Positions 53,227 to 64,000 of a stretch of 64,000 nucleotides of DNA are shown piece after piece. This DNA comes from Azadirachta indica. Taxonomy: Eukaryota > Streptophyta > Magnoliopsida > Sapindales > Meliaceae. The DNA lies in NCBI GenBank assembly GCA_022749755.1, contig CM040453.1, positions 2,564,102 through 2,628,101 of the forward strand, in the 5' to 3' direction. A program made the position numbers and the translations under genes. How positions within the stretch are numbered: the stretch's first letter is position 1; the number at the start of each line of letters is the position of its first letter. The notes below the pieces were generated by a model. The model saw nothing but the letters and a program-made list of their open reading frames with translations, did not search any database and was not told the DNA's origin.

Positions 53227-54908
53227 ACTAGTCCTAAACTATAAGGTGTTTGAACTCTGGTTATGAATTGTGGGTTTGTGAGAATTTGCATAATCAGAAT
53301 GGATAATCGTTGTTTTCTGAATAAATGTAGTATCATTCCATCAGTATAATATCAATCAATATCTATGGTATTTGCTACGGAAGTTCTGATGATTGAAATT
53401 TCTTTATGCCCTGCCGCCCTTTGTAAATCTTTATTTTTAAAAGCACAGCAGCACAGCCTAGTGAATGGACTCACTCCCTCTCGCCACGAATTAAAAACTA
53501 CAGCATCGAGATTCTAAACAAGACCTCTATATTTAACTTTCTGGTGGTTGGTGTTTTTGTCAAGACGAGAAAAATAATGTATATATTTTTCATGCCACAT
53601 TTTTCACAAGACGAAAACCGACAGAAAATAAACAAATTGCGAAAGATAAAAAGTCTGGCATCCGTCGTTATCCTATGAAAATTTTGAATTATTAATACCC
53701 TACACCTGCTATTGCAATATCTAAATTCCGCTTGAATTGCATGAGATCTTTCTAATGCTGCAACTAAATTCTCTTCTGTGTTGTTCACCCATAGGATTAT
53801 TAAAGCCAAATTACCAAACTTTCCGATGAAACATTAATTGTGTGGAAAATTTTCAAAGTTTACTCTGATTTACAGCAAGAGTTAAAAACTGTTAAGATCT
53901 CCCAAGAAACTTTCATGGTTCTGAAGAATTTTTCTGAGTGTTTAACAAAAGATGCGCTAGAAAAAGACACAAACACTGTCGTTAAGAAAACTGGTTGGCT
54001 TGTTACAATTCCTTTCTAGAATGCATTTCATTTAAATTTCCAAATTTCCAGTTCTCCGGCCATTTCTTTTATTGAAGTTTTTCTTTAAATTCAGGAGTTT
54101 CTCATCAAATTTTCTAAGTTACATTTTTCAAATTTTCTATTGTTAATATATATAAATTTTTTTGCTACATTTTAATCTCTAGCTACCCTTAATTATAATA
54201 GAACAACCGTAGCTTTCTATGTTGGCAATGTGAAACACACAATATACATGATCATGGAAACTAGTAAAAATTGAAAGCATAGGCAGAACCACAAACACCA
54301 ACTTCAATTACTAAACAAAAGTAGATGATTGCGACGATTTTGCAGAGAAATTTGTTTTGACATTTACATTCACATGCATGATGCATGACACGCAATACGC
54401 TAGCTACCTATATAGCCTTCTCTTCATTACAATACAAAGCCAAATCAATATTTCCCAGGTGTCATCATTTCCAAGACATAATAAAAATAAAAAAGACAAC
54501 TGAATCTTGTCCTCTTCGATCCAATAGAATATTAATATATATATATATACATACAAACATGGAGCAAGCGGCAGCTTCACATGAACACAACTGTAACTCC
54601 AATCATATTTCACCACATCACAGTATTAATTGTTTTGCTAATCGAATTACAAGATGACCGCCCAGCTGATTTCGATTTGATAAGTGAGTTAACATGATTC
54701 CATGCTCTTCCGTATAATTAATAAGCTCGAGGATTGAGGAGAAAAGGGACCACTGGTATACAGAGAGTAGTAGAGAGAGTTACATCATTTAGTTTTACTA
54801 TTTATTTCGAGTCTTCGGCTGCATTTGTGAAGCATGCATATTGAGGACGAAGACAAGAGATATCGTTTTCTGAATATATAACATGTATTTAGTCACATAT
54901 GCGTTATA
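53227..54908. other. Spacer, DHAR to small TIGR01589-type gene
   Basis: About 120 bases of DHAR 3' UTR lead into AT-rich sequence. A minus-strand open frame at 53498-53809 has a short protein-like stretch (EENLVAALERSHAIQAEF) that could be a decayed transposon or gene fragment; I cannot identify it. Confidence 0.5.
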
Positions 54909-56013
54909 TTAGTCGTCGTCGTTATCGTCGTTTTGAGATTTGGAGGAATCCGAGATCATCTTCTGGATCATTTGACTCGTTTCTTCCTCGGACATTCGAT
55001 CTTCTTGGCTTTGCGATTGAGCGTAGGCCTCGAAAAATTCCTTGTTTTCTTTCTCCAGTTCATTCCAAACTGCACATATAGTTAAGTGGTCACCAATTTC
55101 AATTCATATAATATCCACTCAAAAACCATTCTAAATGTTCTCCATCTTTACATACGTTAAGAAATTCAACTTTGTGTTTCTGTGGACGATCACGCACAGG
55201 AGGACAATCATGCTGCTGATAATTTTTTTTTTTTGGTTTAATATACATATATTTATATAGGCGATAGATTTTATCAATCACTTTCCTAAGAATTTCTCTT
55301 GCAGAATCCGGAGGCTTAAGTTTACGAATTTCAGAAATTCTGAGGGATCATTGACGAAATATGTAAACTGTACATCCATCAGTACATCAATTTGGATCAT
55401 ATGCGTCAGAGAGATTGTTCTTATTATATATTTATACATATAGAACCTGTAAGTAAAAACCTTGAAAATTAATTATGATAATAAACAAGGGCAAGAACTG
55501 ATCAATCTTCTCTCGTAACTTGGTTTCAAGACGAGATGAGTTTTTTGAACTTGGTCAGTGATAGCGATCTGATTTAATTGGCAGATCATTCATGTAATTA
55601 AAGCTTCAAGTCTCACTTTGAAGCATCGTTAGATTAACTTTTCAGCCCAAACCCCCGTGTACTATGTTCAGATCATGCTTATAAGTAATATATGGGTGAT
55701 CATGAGAACAGAAGCAAAGGAAAACATAGGAATGAGTTAATGGACCGGAAGTGATGAAAAGAGAAACTAACCAGTAGAGGTGATAACAGGTTTGATGTTT
55801 GCATGTTTAGAGAGTGCTTCCATGCATTCTTCTTTTGTCATGCGGAATATCAAGCACTTCTCTATCAAGTGTTGCACCTGTATATATACAACAGCACAAC
55901 AAAAAGTTATCACCAAAATCATCATCAAGGATTAAAACAAACCAAAGCGGACCAAAACGTTCAAGTTCTAATTGAGTTACCATGTGTATGTAGCAAGCAG
56001 AAGAGTCTCCCAT
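54909..56013 (-). CDS. Small plant-specific protein, TIGR01589-type domain
   Basis: Three exons join in frame to 300 nt, 99 aa: 55981-56013, 55772-55877 and 54909-55069, all GT-AG. The product starts MGDSSACYIHM and continues VQHLIEKCLIFRMTKEECME, then ALSKHANIKPVITSTVWNEL and EKENKEFFEAY, which is the pattern of the plant-specific TIGR01589 family (an alpha-helical domain of unknown function). The C-terminus is Gln/Ser/Glu-rich and ends in Asp-rich NDDNDDD. No signal peptide or membrane segment is seen. A TATA-like TATATAAA lies at about 56127-56135 and a long CT tract at 56455-56495 lies in the promoter. Function is unknown in the family as far as I know. Confidence 0.85.
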
Positions 56014-56452
56014 GATCCAATTAAACGATCAAATATCTCTTTCTAGCTAGCTATACTCTTTACACAACTTTAACTATAGTAGCTAGTAGTGCAAGTTTAA
56101 GCAAGCAGAACAACAAAAAGGGTATATTTATATAATAATGAAGGAGAGTGAGAAGAGAATAGGTGCAACATGAGATCATAGAAGCAAAATTAAAGGAAGA
56201 GCTAGATGATCATTGTATCAATATTGGGATGGTGGGATTGATGGGTCCAGCAGTCCCACGTGGGAGATAGATGATAATTGGTTGAGAAGGGATTAGAGAA
56301 GATTTGTAAATGACAATTTCTTTGTCTTCTTGGGTTAGCATTAGGGTTTTCACCCTCTCCCTCCACGTGATACGCGGGTCCTCACTATCTAGAATTCCTC
56401 CATACGGACAAATTTTTCATGCCCAGTTGGCACACTCCAATAGTAGCTTTTG

Positions 56453-56496
<44 letters not shown>

Positions 56497-57149
56497 GCTA
56501 CCTATTTCAAATACTCCCCACATTCTAAGGTATCAAATGGAATTATTTACTTATATATTGCATCTTGAATATCATTATAAACACTTTAATTCCCTTACAT
56601 AATATAATTATTTAATTAACTATTTTCTTATGATTTTTTTATCTGCAATTAGCAAGAATACAACAATTGCCCATACTTTGATGTGGGTTTGAAGTGATTG
56701 TTGATATATATGTATATATATATATATACACGCAACACGAATTATTATAACTATTCTGAATAAGAGAATTCAACATATACATGATGTATAATATCAATAT
56801 ATATACCGAGCCTACTGCAATCAACTCGTGATTGTCATTATCTTTGCACTATTATACAGAAGGGCCACGTGGATTCCCGACCAATTGCAGGACTTCAGCG
56901 CTTTTACTGTTAACTGACGGCTTCATTTTCTCTCATCTTTAACTTTCCATCGTATTCCAGCTATAAAATTATATAATATATAATCTGTTAATCATGTATA
57001 TATAAATATATATATACATATATATACACATTTATGTCAAAATTCAAAATAATTATTCAAGGCTGAGTTGATGATAATATTTTACCCAAATTAACAACAT
57101 AAAAAATCTCGACAAGAGTATCTAAACGATCTATATATGTAAACTCATA

Positions 57150-57183
<34 letters not shown>

Positions 57184-58072
57184 ATTAGCTTCCAAGAATT
57201 TATTTAAAAAAATATTATTATAATTATATTACATTATTGGTTGATATTTTTAGAATTTTTTTAACAGTAAAGGACGTTCTAAACTTTTAATAAAAATATA
57301 AATATACCCTCAATAATTATATATATATATGTATACACATATACATATACATATACATTATGTGCATGTATATGTATCTTTCTTTAACATAATCAAAAGT
57401 TCTGTCCTGTTCCAATAGCTTTTGACAGGTTTGTCTTTTTTATCCAAGTTCATCATGCAGCACTATCACACATATTCTTTTGGGAAAGAAATAAGAAAGG
57501 AAAAATGAGAAATCATTGGGTTCCAACGGCACAACAAACAAATTATAGAATAGACTATATATGCGTATTAAAGAAAAAGATACCCTTCACTACTCAGTGA
57601 TATTTCATATATATACATATATATACATATATATATATATGTATGTATATACCGTCTCATCAAGCTTGGATTAATTAGAGCTATGATATATAACATATCT
57701 TTTTTAAACCTTCTAGATATTTAAAATTTAAAAGGGGAACAAAACAATAATGTTGCATAAATCAAGGACGTCTGAATCAAAGCAATTTTCAAGTAATTAA
57801 TAGAGATAGACAACACGTTTACCTCATGCTGAGTGAGAGTTGCATAGGCAACGAATGATGCCAGCTACCAACCTCTTGTACTACTATCTGTGTTAAATTT
57901 AATTTCATGTGCAGCGTTACCGAATTTTTGTTTTATCACTATTTTCGGATGACTATAACCTATTCTATAACCTATTCATCCCTCCTATTCTTTTATGCAC
58001 ATTTTTCAAATTAAATATATTTACAGAAATTTTTTTTCAATACATTCTCTTTTGTTCCTATAATATTTACTG
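56014..58072. other. Promoter of the small gene and AT-rich spacer
   Basis: The first 500 bases are the promoter of the minus-strand gene, including the CT tract. The rest is very AT-rich with several TA/CATA tracts (about 56707-56728, 57160-57183, 57330-57358, 57608-57650). No gene is seen. Confidence 0.65.
56455..56495. repeat. CT microsatellite in promoter
   Basis: About 20 CT units lie roughly 440 bases upstream of the small TIGR01589-type gene; on its sense strand this is a GA tract, the kind of sequence bound by plant GAGA-binding (BBR/BPC) factors. Confidence 0.9.
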
Positions 58073-60052
58073 CACAAACATCATATTAAAATCAAATTTC
58101 ATATGTCAAAAATACTATTTCTTATATTCAACCTTGACTCAACTAGTAAAAAGATGGTCACATTATTCATATGGTTCAAACTAATAGACAAGTGGTACTA
58201 ACTCTTTAAAGAATTATTCCTTAAAAAAAGCAAAATTAGAGCAATCAATTTAAAAAATACATAATATTGGTTCTTAAACGCTCTAGTGTTATTATAGCCA
58301 ACAAACGTTTTCACTATTTTCCCTAATACAAAAAATGTGAATTATTTCCTTATAGTTTGGCAAAACTATCCTAATAACACCCAATAAAGTATAGAGAATT
58401 TTAACAAAAGATTTCAAAGAAGAACATGTGCATTCCACTAGAAATCTACTCTTGTTTATAACTAAGCTCTTACGTTTGCATTTCCCTTGTCTGCCCTATA
58501 TAAAACACTTGGCTTTATAGTGTAACCAAGACAGATTGAAAGAAAAATTAAATAAGAGAAGTTTGGTTCTTTCAAGCTCTTTCCTATTATGAAAGCTTAA
58601 GTAAATTCCTTCTCCCTTCTCTTCTTAAAACTTCTATTAAAATTATTTTATTTAAGTATTTTTTTTTTACTATAGAGACAATTTAAGATTTTTAGGCTTA
58701 AATAGTTTCTAATTTTGTCCCCAAATATCAAGCGTCTTTGAAGATTTCTCCTGATAAGTATAAGAATCTGTCATTTGTAAGTCACAATAGGGTAAAACGC
58801 AGCTATTTAAGGAATACCTTATTTATCAGAGCTGGTCTTCCTTGGTCACCATTTACATGGCTACCTTGCACTACCAGCTGATCTATTGAGTTCAAAATCA
58901 TGCTATGGATATTGCCTTACCAAATCAGACCTCTGATTCCATCTTCATCAATGTGGAATCAAATAAGTTCCTAACTTACTTACATTCCAAAGCAGATCAC
59001 CAAAGAAAATCTCAAGGAGCTTATCCTTTCTGAGTGGGTAACAAAATATGAAGGTTAACATATAGTTTTGGCTAGCACTACATCTCAGATCTCCTCCACA
59101 GATTTTACTTTCAAAAGGATAAATAATGGCAAAATAAAGATATGTTTTTGTAAGTGGTGACATTGGGAACTGTTTCGATTATTTGCATTTGGAGCTTTAA
59201 GAAAGAGGAAAGTTAAAGGTCATCAATAGGGCATATTGAAGTTTCGGAACATAGTGACTATCACTGTTCCTACATTAAGGGTTGTTTGGATTATGTCAAT
59301 ATAAGCATACTTATAGTTTGAGGATTTTGTATCTACAAGAGCAAATTTAGAGGTAACTGAGAGACTTTTTCTAGCATGGTATGTCAGGGCAAACCTTAAT
59401 CTACCGAAGTGGATATAAGTGAATCTTTCTCTAATCCACGAAAAAATAAGAAATTCTGAGATTTCTATTTCAACAAATTATTCTTTCTGTGTTACTGGTA
59501 GTTGATGGGCATTGAATCTACTATATTGTAATGTTCCTTAAAAGGATCTTATCATAGAACATCCTGGCCTAATTGTTTGAAAAAAAAGTCCATTTAAAAT
59601 TCAATGGATTAATATATCGATCCTATTTCCATCATTACATCCAACCTATTATCCACAGTAGTACCAACTCACAATCAGAAATACAAACTCAAATCCTCTC
59701 GACATCCTCAACTGAAACCCATTTAAAATTCTTCGCCAAATGCTCAAATTCACTCTGAAAAAATCCATAATTTTGAATTAACCTTCCATTCAAAAAGTAT
59801 GAATACCTCAGTTTAAATCGAACAAGTTATTTAAGAATAAATTCAGAACATCTCTTTTTGGCTATCGCTGAACTACAATAATTACATAAAGAAAGTCTTA
59901 TTGAATCAACAACTTCTCCTTGAACATGTCAAATTTTTTATGTTCACAAATGCAATGAACAAACACGAAGAAAAATATGTCTACTGATAGATTATTGTCC
60001 CTTAAATTTATTTTTAACGGACAGTTGGAAATTAAATTTAATATGTAATAGA

Positions 60053-60090
<38 letters not shown>

Positions 60091-60104
60091 GCAGGCTTGT
60101 ATCA
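58073..60104 (+). repeat. 2-kb direct repeat, copy 1; decayed retroelement or pararetrovirus-like
   Basis: This unit recurs at 61065-63129 with roughly 90-95 percent identity by eye. It contains a TATA box (TATATAAAAC, 58497-58506), a leader, and about 325 bases downstream TTTATCAGAGCT (58822-58833), which is close to the methionine-tRNA primer site used by plant LTR elements and caulimovirids. After this there are decayed reading frames from about 58850 to 59760 with stops in every frame. Promoter, leader, primer site and then coding sequence would fit the front end of an endogenous pararetrovirus; a decayed LTR element is the alternative. No intact domain is visible. It ends in an AT/GA microsatellite and GCAGGCTTGTATCA. 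Confidence 0.5.
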
Positions 60105-61064
60105 AAACATATTGATGTGAGATATCATTGATTGAGATATGTACTTAATGAAAATATGTTTGAGTTTGCAAAAATTCACACAGATCATAATGCCTCTGAT
60201 ATGTTAACCAAAACTCTTCCGAGGGAAAAGCTTGAAGTTTGTTGTTCGATTGTTGGGTTGGCAAGTCCCTCGATATAGTTGAAAAGAGGGAGATTTATTG
60301 GTTTGAGTTTCCTCCTATTTGGAGATGGATTAAATTTTTTCTTCAATAGTAATTAAACCCAATTAGTTCAAGGATATTTTGGTTTTTTCTCAAGTAGAGT
60401 TTAGTATTTAATTTTTGGTTACAATATATATATGTGTGTTAAGAAAGAGGCGAGTACTGTTCATCATTTAGCGAGAGGTAGGTACTGTTCATGAGAGAGA
60501 GAGGCAGAATAGTAAACTCGAAACAGTTTTAATCAAGTGGCTGATCGGAGGTCGATTCGTGGTCTGATTGAGCTGAAATTTTACCAACAGCTTCTTAACT
60601 CAAAGGACTAAATTCTAACGGTGGAAATCAAATTTGAAGATCTCTTTCTTCAGATTTCGTGGTTGGAAGTTAAGCCACTATTTTGGTGATGTTTTTTTTA
60701 AACTCTCTCTAATTTTTTTGTAAAACTTAATTATTTGCGAAAATTGTGTGATATTGAGAATATTGTAGATGTGTACCTCTAGTTTTAATTAGAGAGAAAT
60801 TGTGTATTCCTATTATTTGATTATAGTAGAGTTTTTTGAGTGGACTACGGTCCCATGATTTTTACTCCTCACATTGAGGAGGTTTTTCACATTAAAATTG
60901 ATTATGTTATGGTTGTTTTGTTGATGATGTGGTTGCTGTCCAAGAATTAATTTTGTTCCCAAAAATTGTTACTCTATTTGTTTGTTTCCTATTAGGTTCA
61001 CGCAAGAGAGGATAAGATAATTATTGTGCTTCCACAAATTGATTTGTATTAGTTTATCCCAACA
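60105..61064 (+). mobile_element. 3' remnant of a copia element: pol end, polypurine tract and LTR
   Basis: From about 60105 a decayed frame encodes the end of RNase H (with HIDVRYH and DMLTKTLPREKLEVC), ending TAG at 60276-60278. A purine-rich tract (AAAAGAGGGAGA) precedes a 769-base LTR at 60296-61064 that starts TATTGG and ends CCCAACA. The LTR is the same family as the element at 16123-19653 and is longer than either of those LTRs. No 5' part of the element is present in the window. Confidence 0.9.
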
Positions 61065-63076
61065 CAAATATCATATTGAAATCAAATTTCATGTGTCAAT
61101 AATACTATTTCTTATATTCAACCAAACCTTGACTCAACTAGCAAAAAGATGGTCACATTATTCACGTGGTTCAAACTAATGGACGAGTGGCACTAACTCT
61201 TTAAAGAATTATTCCTTAAAAAAAGAAATATTAGAGCAATCAATCTAAAAAGCACATAATATTGGTTCTTAAACGCTCTAGTGTTATTATAGCCAACAAA
61301 CGTCTTCACTATTTTCCCTAATACGAAAAATGTGAATTATTTCCTTACAGTTTGGTAAGACTATCCTAGTAACACCCAATGAAGTATAGAAAATTTCAAC
61401 AAAAGATTTCAAAGAAGAACATATGCATTCCACCAGAGATCTACCCCCGTTTATAACTAAGCGCTTACGTTTGCATTTCCCTTGTTTGCCCTATATAAAA
61501 GATTTGGCTTTATAGTGTAACCAAGACAGATTGAAAGAAAAATTAAATAAGAGAAGTTTGGTTCTTTCAAGCTATTTCCTATTATAAAAGCTTAAGTAAA
61601 TTCCTTCTCCTTTCTCTTCTTAAAATTTCTATTGAAATTATTTTATTTAAGTATTTTTTTTTACTATAGAGACAATTTAAGATTTTTAGGCTTAAATAGT
61701 TTCTAATTTTGTCCTCAAATGTCGAGAGTCTTGGAAGATTTCCTCTGATAAGCATAAGAGTCTGTCATTTGTAAGTCACAATAGGGTAAAGTGCAGCTAT
61801 TTGCGGAATACCTTATTTATCAGGGCTGGTCTTCCTTGGTCAACATTTACATGGCCACCTTGCACTACTAGTTGATTTATTGAGTTCAAAATCATGTTAT
61901 GGACATTACCTTACCAAATCAGACCTCTGATTTCATCTTCATCAATGTGAAATCAAATTAAGTTCCTAGCTTACTTACATTTCAAAGTAGATGACCAAAG
62001 ACAAGCTCAAAAAGCTTCTCCCTTCTGAGTGGGTAACAAAATATGAAAGCTAACATACAGTTTTGGCTAGCACTACATCTCAGATCTCCTCCACAGATCT
62101 TACTTTCAAAAGGACAAATAATGACAAAATAAAGATATGTTTTTGTAAGTGGTGATATTGGGAACCGTTTCGATTATTTGGACTTAGAGCTTTAAGAAAG
62201 AGAAAAGTTGAGGGTCATCAACAGGGCATATTGAAGTTTCGGAACATAGTGACATCACTATTCCTACAGTAAGGGTTGTTTGGACTATGTCAATATAAGC
62301 ATGCTCATAATTTGAGAATTTTATATCTACAAGAGCAATTTTAGAGGTAACTGGGAGACTTTTTCTAGCATGGTATGTCAGGGCAAACGTTAATCCATTG
62401 AAGTGGATATGAGTGAATCTTTCTCTAATCCATGAAAAAATAAGAAATTCTGGGATTTCTATTTCAACAAATTGTTCTTTCTGGGTTACTAGTAGTTGAT
62501 GGGCATTGAATCTACTATATTGTGACGTTCCTCAATAGGACATCCTAGCCTAATTGTTTGAAAAAAAAAATCCATTTAAAGTTCAATGGATTAACATATC
62601 GATCCTATTTCCATCCTTGCATCCAACCTATTATCCACAGTATTACTAACCTACAAACAGAAATACAAACTCAAATCCTCTCGACATCTTCAACTGAAAC
62701 CCATTTAAAATTCTTAGCCAAATGCTCAAATTCACTCTGAAAAAATTCACAATTTTGAATTAACCTTTCATTCAAAAAGTATAAATATTTCAGTCTAAAT
62801 CGAACAAGTTATTTAAGAATAAAGTCAAAATATCTCTTTTTAGCTATCGCTGAACTACAATAATGACATAAAGAAAGTCTTATTGAATCAACAACTTCTC
62901 CTTGAACATGTTAAATTTTTATGTTAACAAATGCAATGAACAAACACAAAGAAAAATATGTCTTCTGATAGATTATTGTCTCTTAAATTTATTTTTAACG
63001 GATGGTTGGAAATTAAATTTAATATGTAATAGAATATATATATATATATATTTATATATACACCTCTATATATATT

Positions 63077-63116
<40 letters not shown>

Positions 63117-63129
63117 CAGGCTTGTATCA
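61065..63129 (+). repeat. 2-kb direct repeat, copy 2
   Basis: It begins right after the copia LTR and follows copy 1 base by base with scattered substitutions and small indels (for example four extra bases near 61124 and a roughly 17-base gap near 62537). The TATA box (about 61493-61502) is conserved; the primer-like site near 61818 has one change (TTTATCAGGGCT). The final microsatellite is longer, with a GA tract at 63080-63115, and the shared end GCAGGCTTGTATCA is at about 63117-63129. Confidence 0.85.
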
Positions 63130-64000
63130 TAGTAGATATGAATATGATGCATCTGTCATTCATGTTCAGTAATTTTGATTTGGTTTCCGGTGTCAGAAAA
63201 TCACCAATCATCACAACAAGATACGCAGAAAGCTACGCATGAGGTAGGATTGAAGATATATATGTATACAACCTAGCAGTGGCTGATCAAAACTTGTCAT
63301 GCATGCGTAAAACCGTAGTACTAGTATGTATGAACGTGGATTAATTTCTGCAATAAATATTTTTCATCATTTAAGGGTAAACAGTTATTGAAGTACCTCC
63401 TTCTAAGGCATTTGCAGGGCATGGGCTTTGTCTTGTCTTTGAGCAATTTCTATCAGTAGTCACGTCTGTCTTCTCATTATTTAGCAAACTTCCACAGGAA
63501 AAAAAATAAATAAATAAAAAGAGGAAGAAAGAACACCGTTACACTGTATACACGAAGTTTGCATATTTCTAAAGCTACAGTTTTTATTAGTGTTGTTAAT
63601 TAACGGACCACACAACATATTATATAAATTTGATATGGTTTCATTTTAGGATTTTAGGGACGAATGAATGAATGCATGCAAATGATTTTGAATTTAATTG
63701 AAAGTACAATAATTAAAAAAGTGATAAGACATAGACATAGACGTAGACATAGAAAGAGTTGGATGCTCACGATCTTATCTCCTTCAGTACATAAAAATGA
63801 CCTCAAATTTAATTGTCTGTAATCTCTGGGGTGATAAAAAGGGGTTGGGAGAAAGCATATCATCCACACTTAGCGGATGACGATCAGCTTATCTAGAATT
63901 ACTTAATCCCATTATCATTATTTTTTTCTTTCTTTTTTATTTATTTATTTTTATCTCAAGTGCAATGGAGAATTTTTTTTTTTCCACAACTAGTGCTCCT
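63130..64000. other. Right-end spacer
   Basis: AT-rich sequence without a gene I can support. A short repeat of ACATAGACATAGACGTAGACATAG type occurs at about 63728-63752. Confidence 0.6.

Overview
This window is nuclear DNA of a dicot plant. The genes have GT-AG introns, the spacers are AT-rich, and the gene families are plant-specific or plant-typical: dirigent proteins, a TIGR01589-type small protein, EXO70, dehydroascorbate reductase and a non-RD LRR receptor kinase. Plant Ty1/copia and Ty3/gypsy elements are also present. The species cannot be fixed from the sequence. A woody dicot such as Citrus is plausible but is only an impression.

Layout. 1-978: 5' part of an EXO70 exocyst gene (-), running off the window. 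979-6241: AT-rich spacer with one nested inverted-repeat element. 6242-8048: ribosomal protein L35 (-), four exons, with a textbook translation-gene promoter. 8049-12820: spacer with microsatellites. 12821-14996: an intact eight-exon monoacylglycerol-lipase-like / caffeoylshikimate-esterase-like hydrolase (+). 15899-19743: a decayed tandem copy of that gene, broken in exon 3 by a Ty1/copia element that itself lacks reverse transcriptase and RNase H. 20099-24427: SF3b subunit 3 (-), three exons, 1213 aa. 25432-32295: a dirigent cluster (two intact genes, one frameshifted) surrounding a sulfotransferase pseudogene with four nonsense codons. 32810-37844: a structurally complete but coding-dead Ty3/gypsy element with matching 5-bp target duplications. 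40080-43198: an LRR-XII-type receptor kinase pseudogene. 43874-47105: a DUF4378/TRM-like protein (-) with upstream non-coding exons. 50566-53226: cytosolic dehydroascorbate reductase (+), six exons. 54909-56013: a 99-aa TIGR01589-type protein (-). 58073-63129: a 2-kb sequence present twice in direct orientation, separated by the 3' remnant and LTR of the same copia family; its content suggests a decayed pararetrovirus or other retroelement.

The intact genes are mostly unrelated housekeeping or stress functions: secretion, translation, splicing, ascorbate recycling, lipid or phenylpropanoid ester hydrolysis and microtubule organisation. The cluster with a shared theme is the dirigent group, whose longer members resemble the ESB1 type that organises lignin in the Casparian strip. 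The other theme is gene death: four of the recognisable gene copies (hydrolase duplicate, sulfotransferase, one dirigent, receptor kinase) are broken, each in a different way, beside young and old retroelements. I found no operon-like or CRISPR-like system. The most unusual structure is the duplicated 2-kb unit at 58-63 kb.
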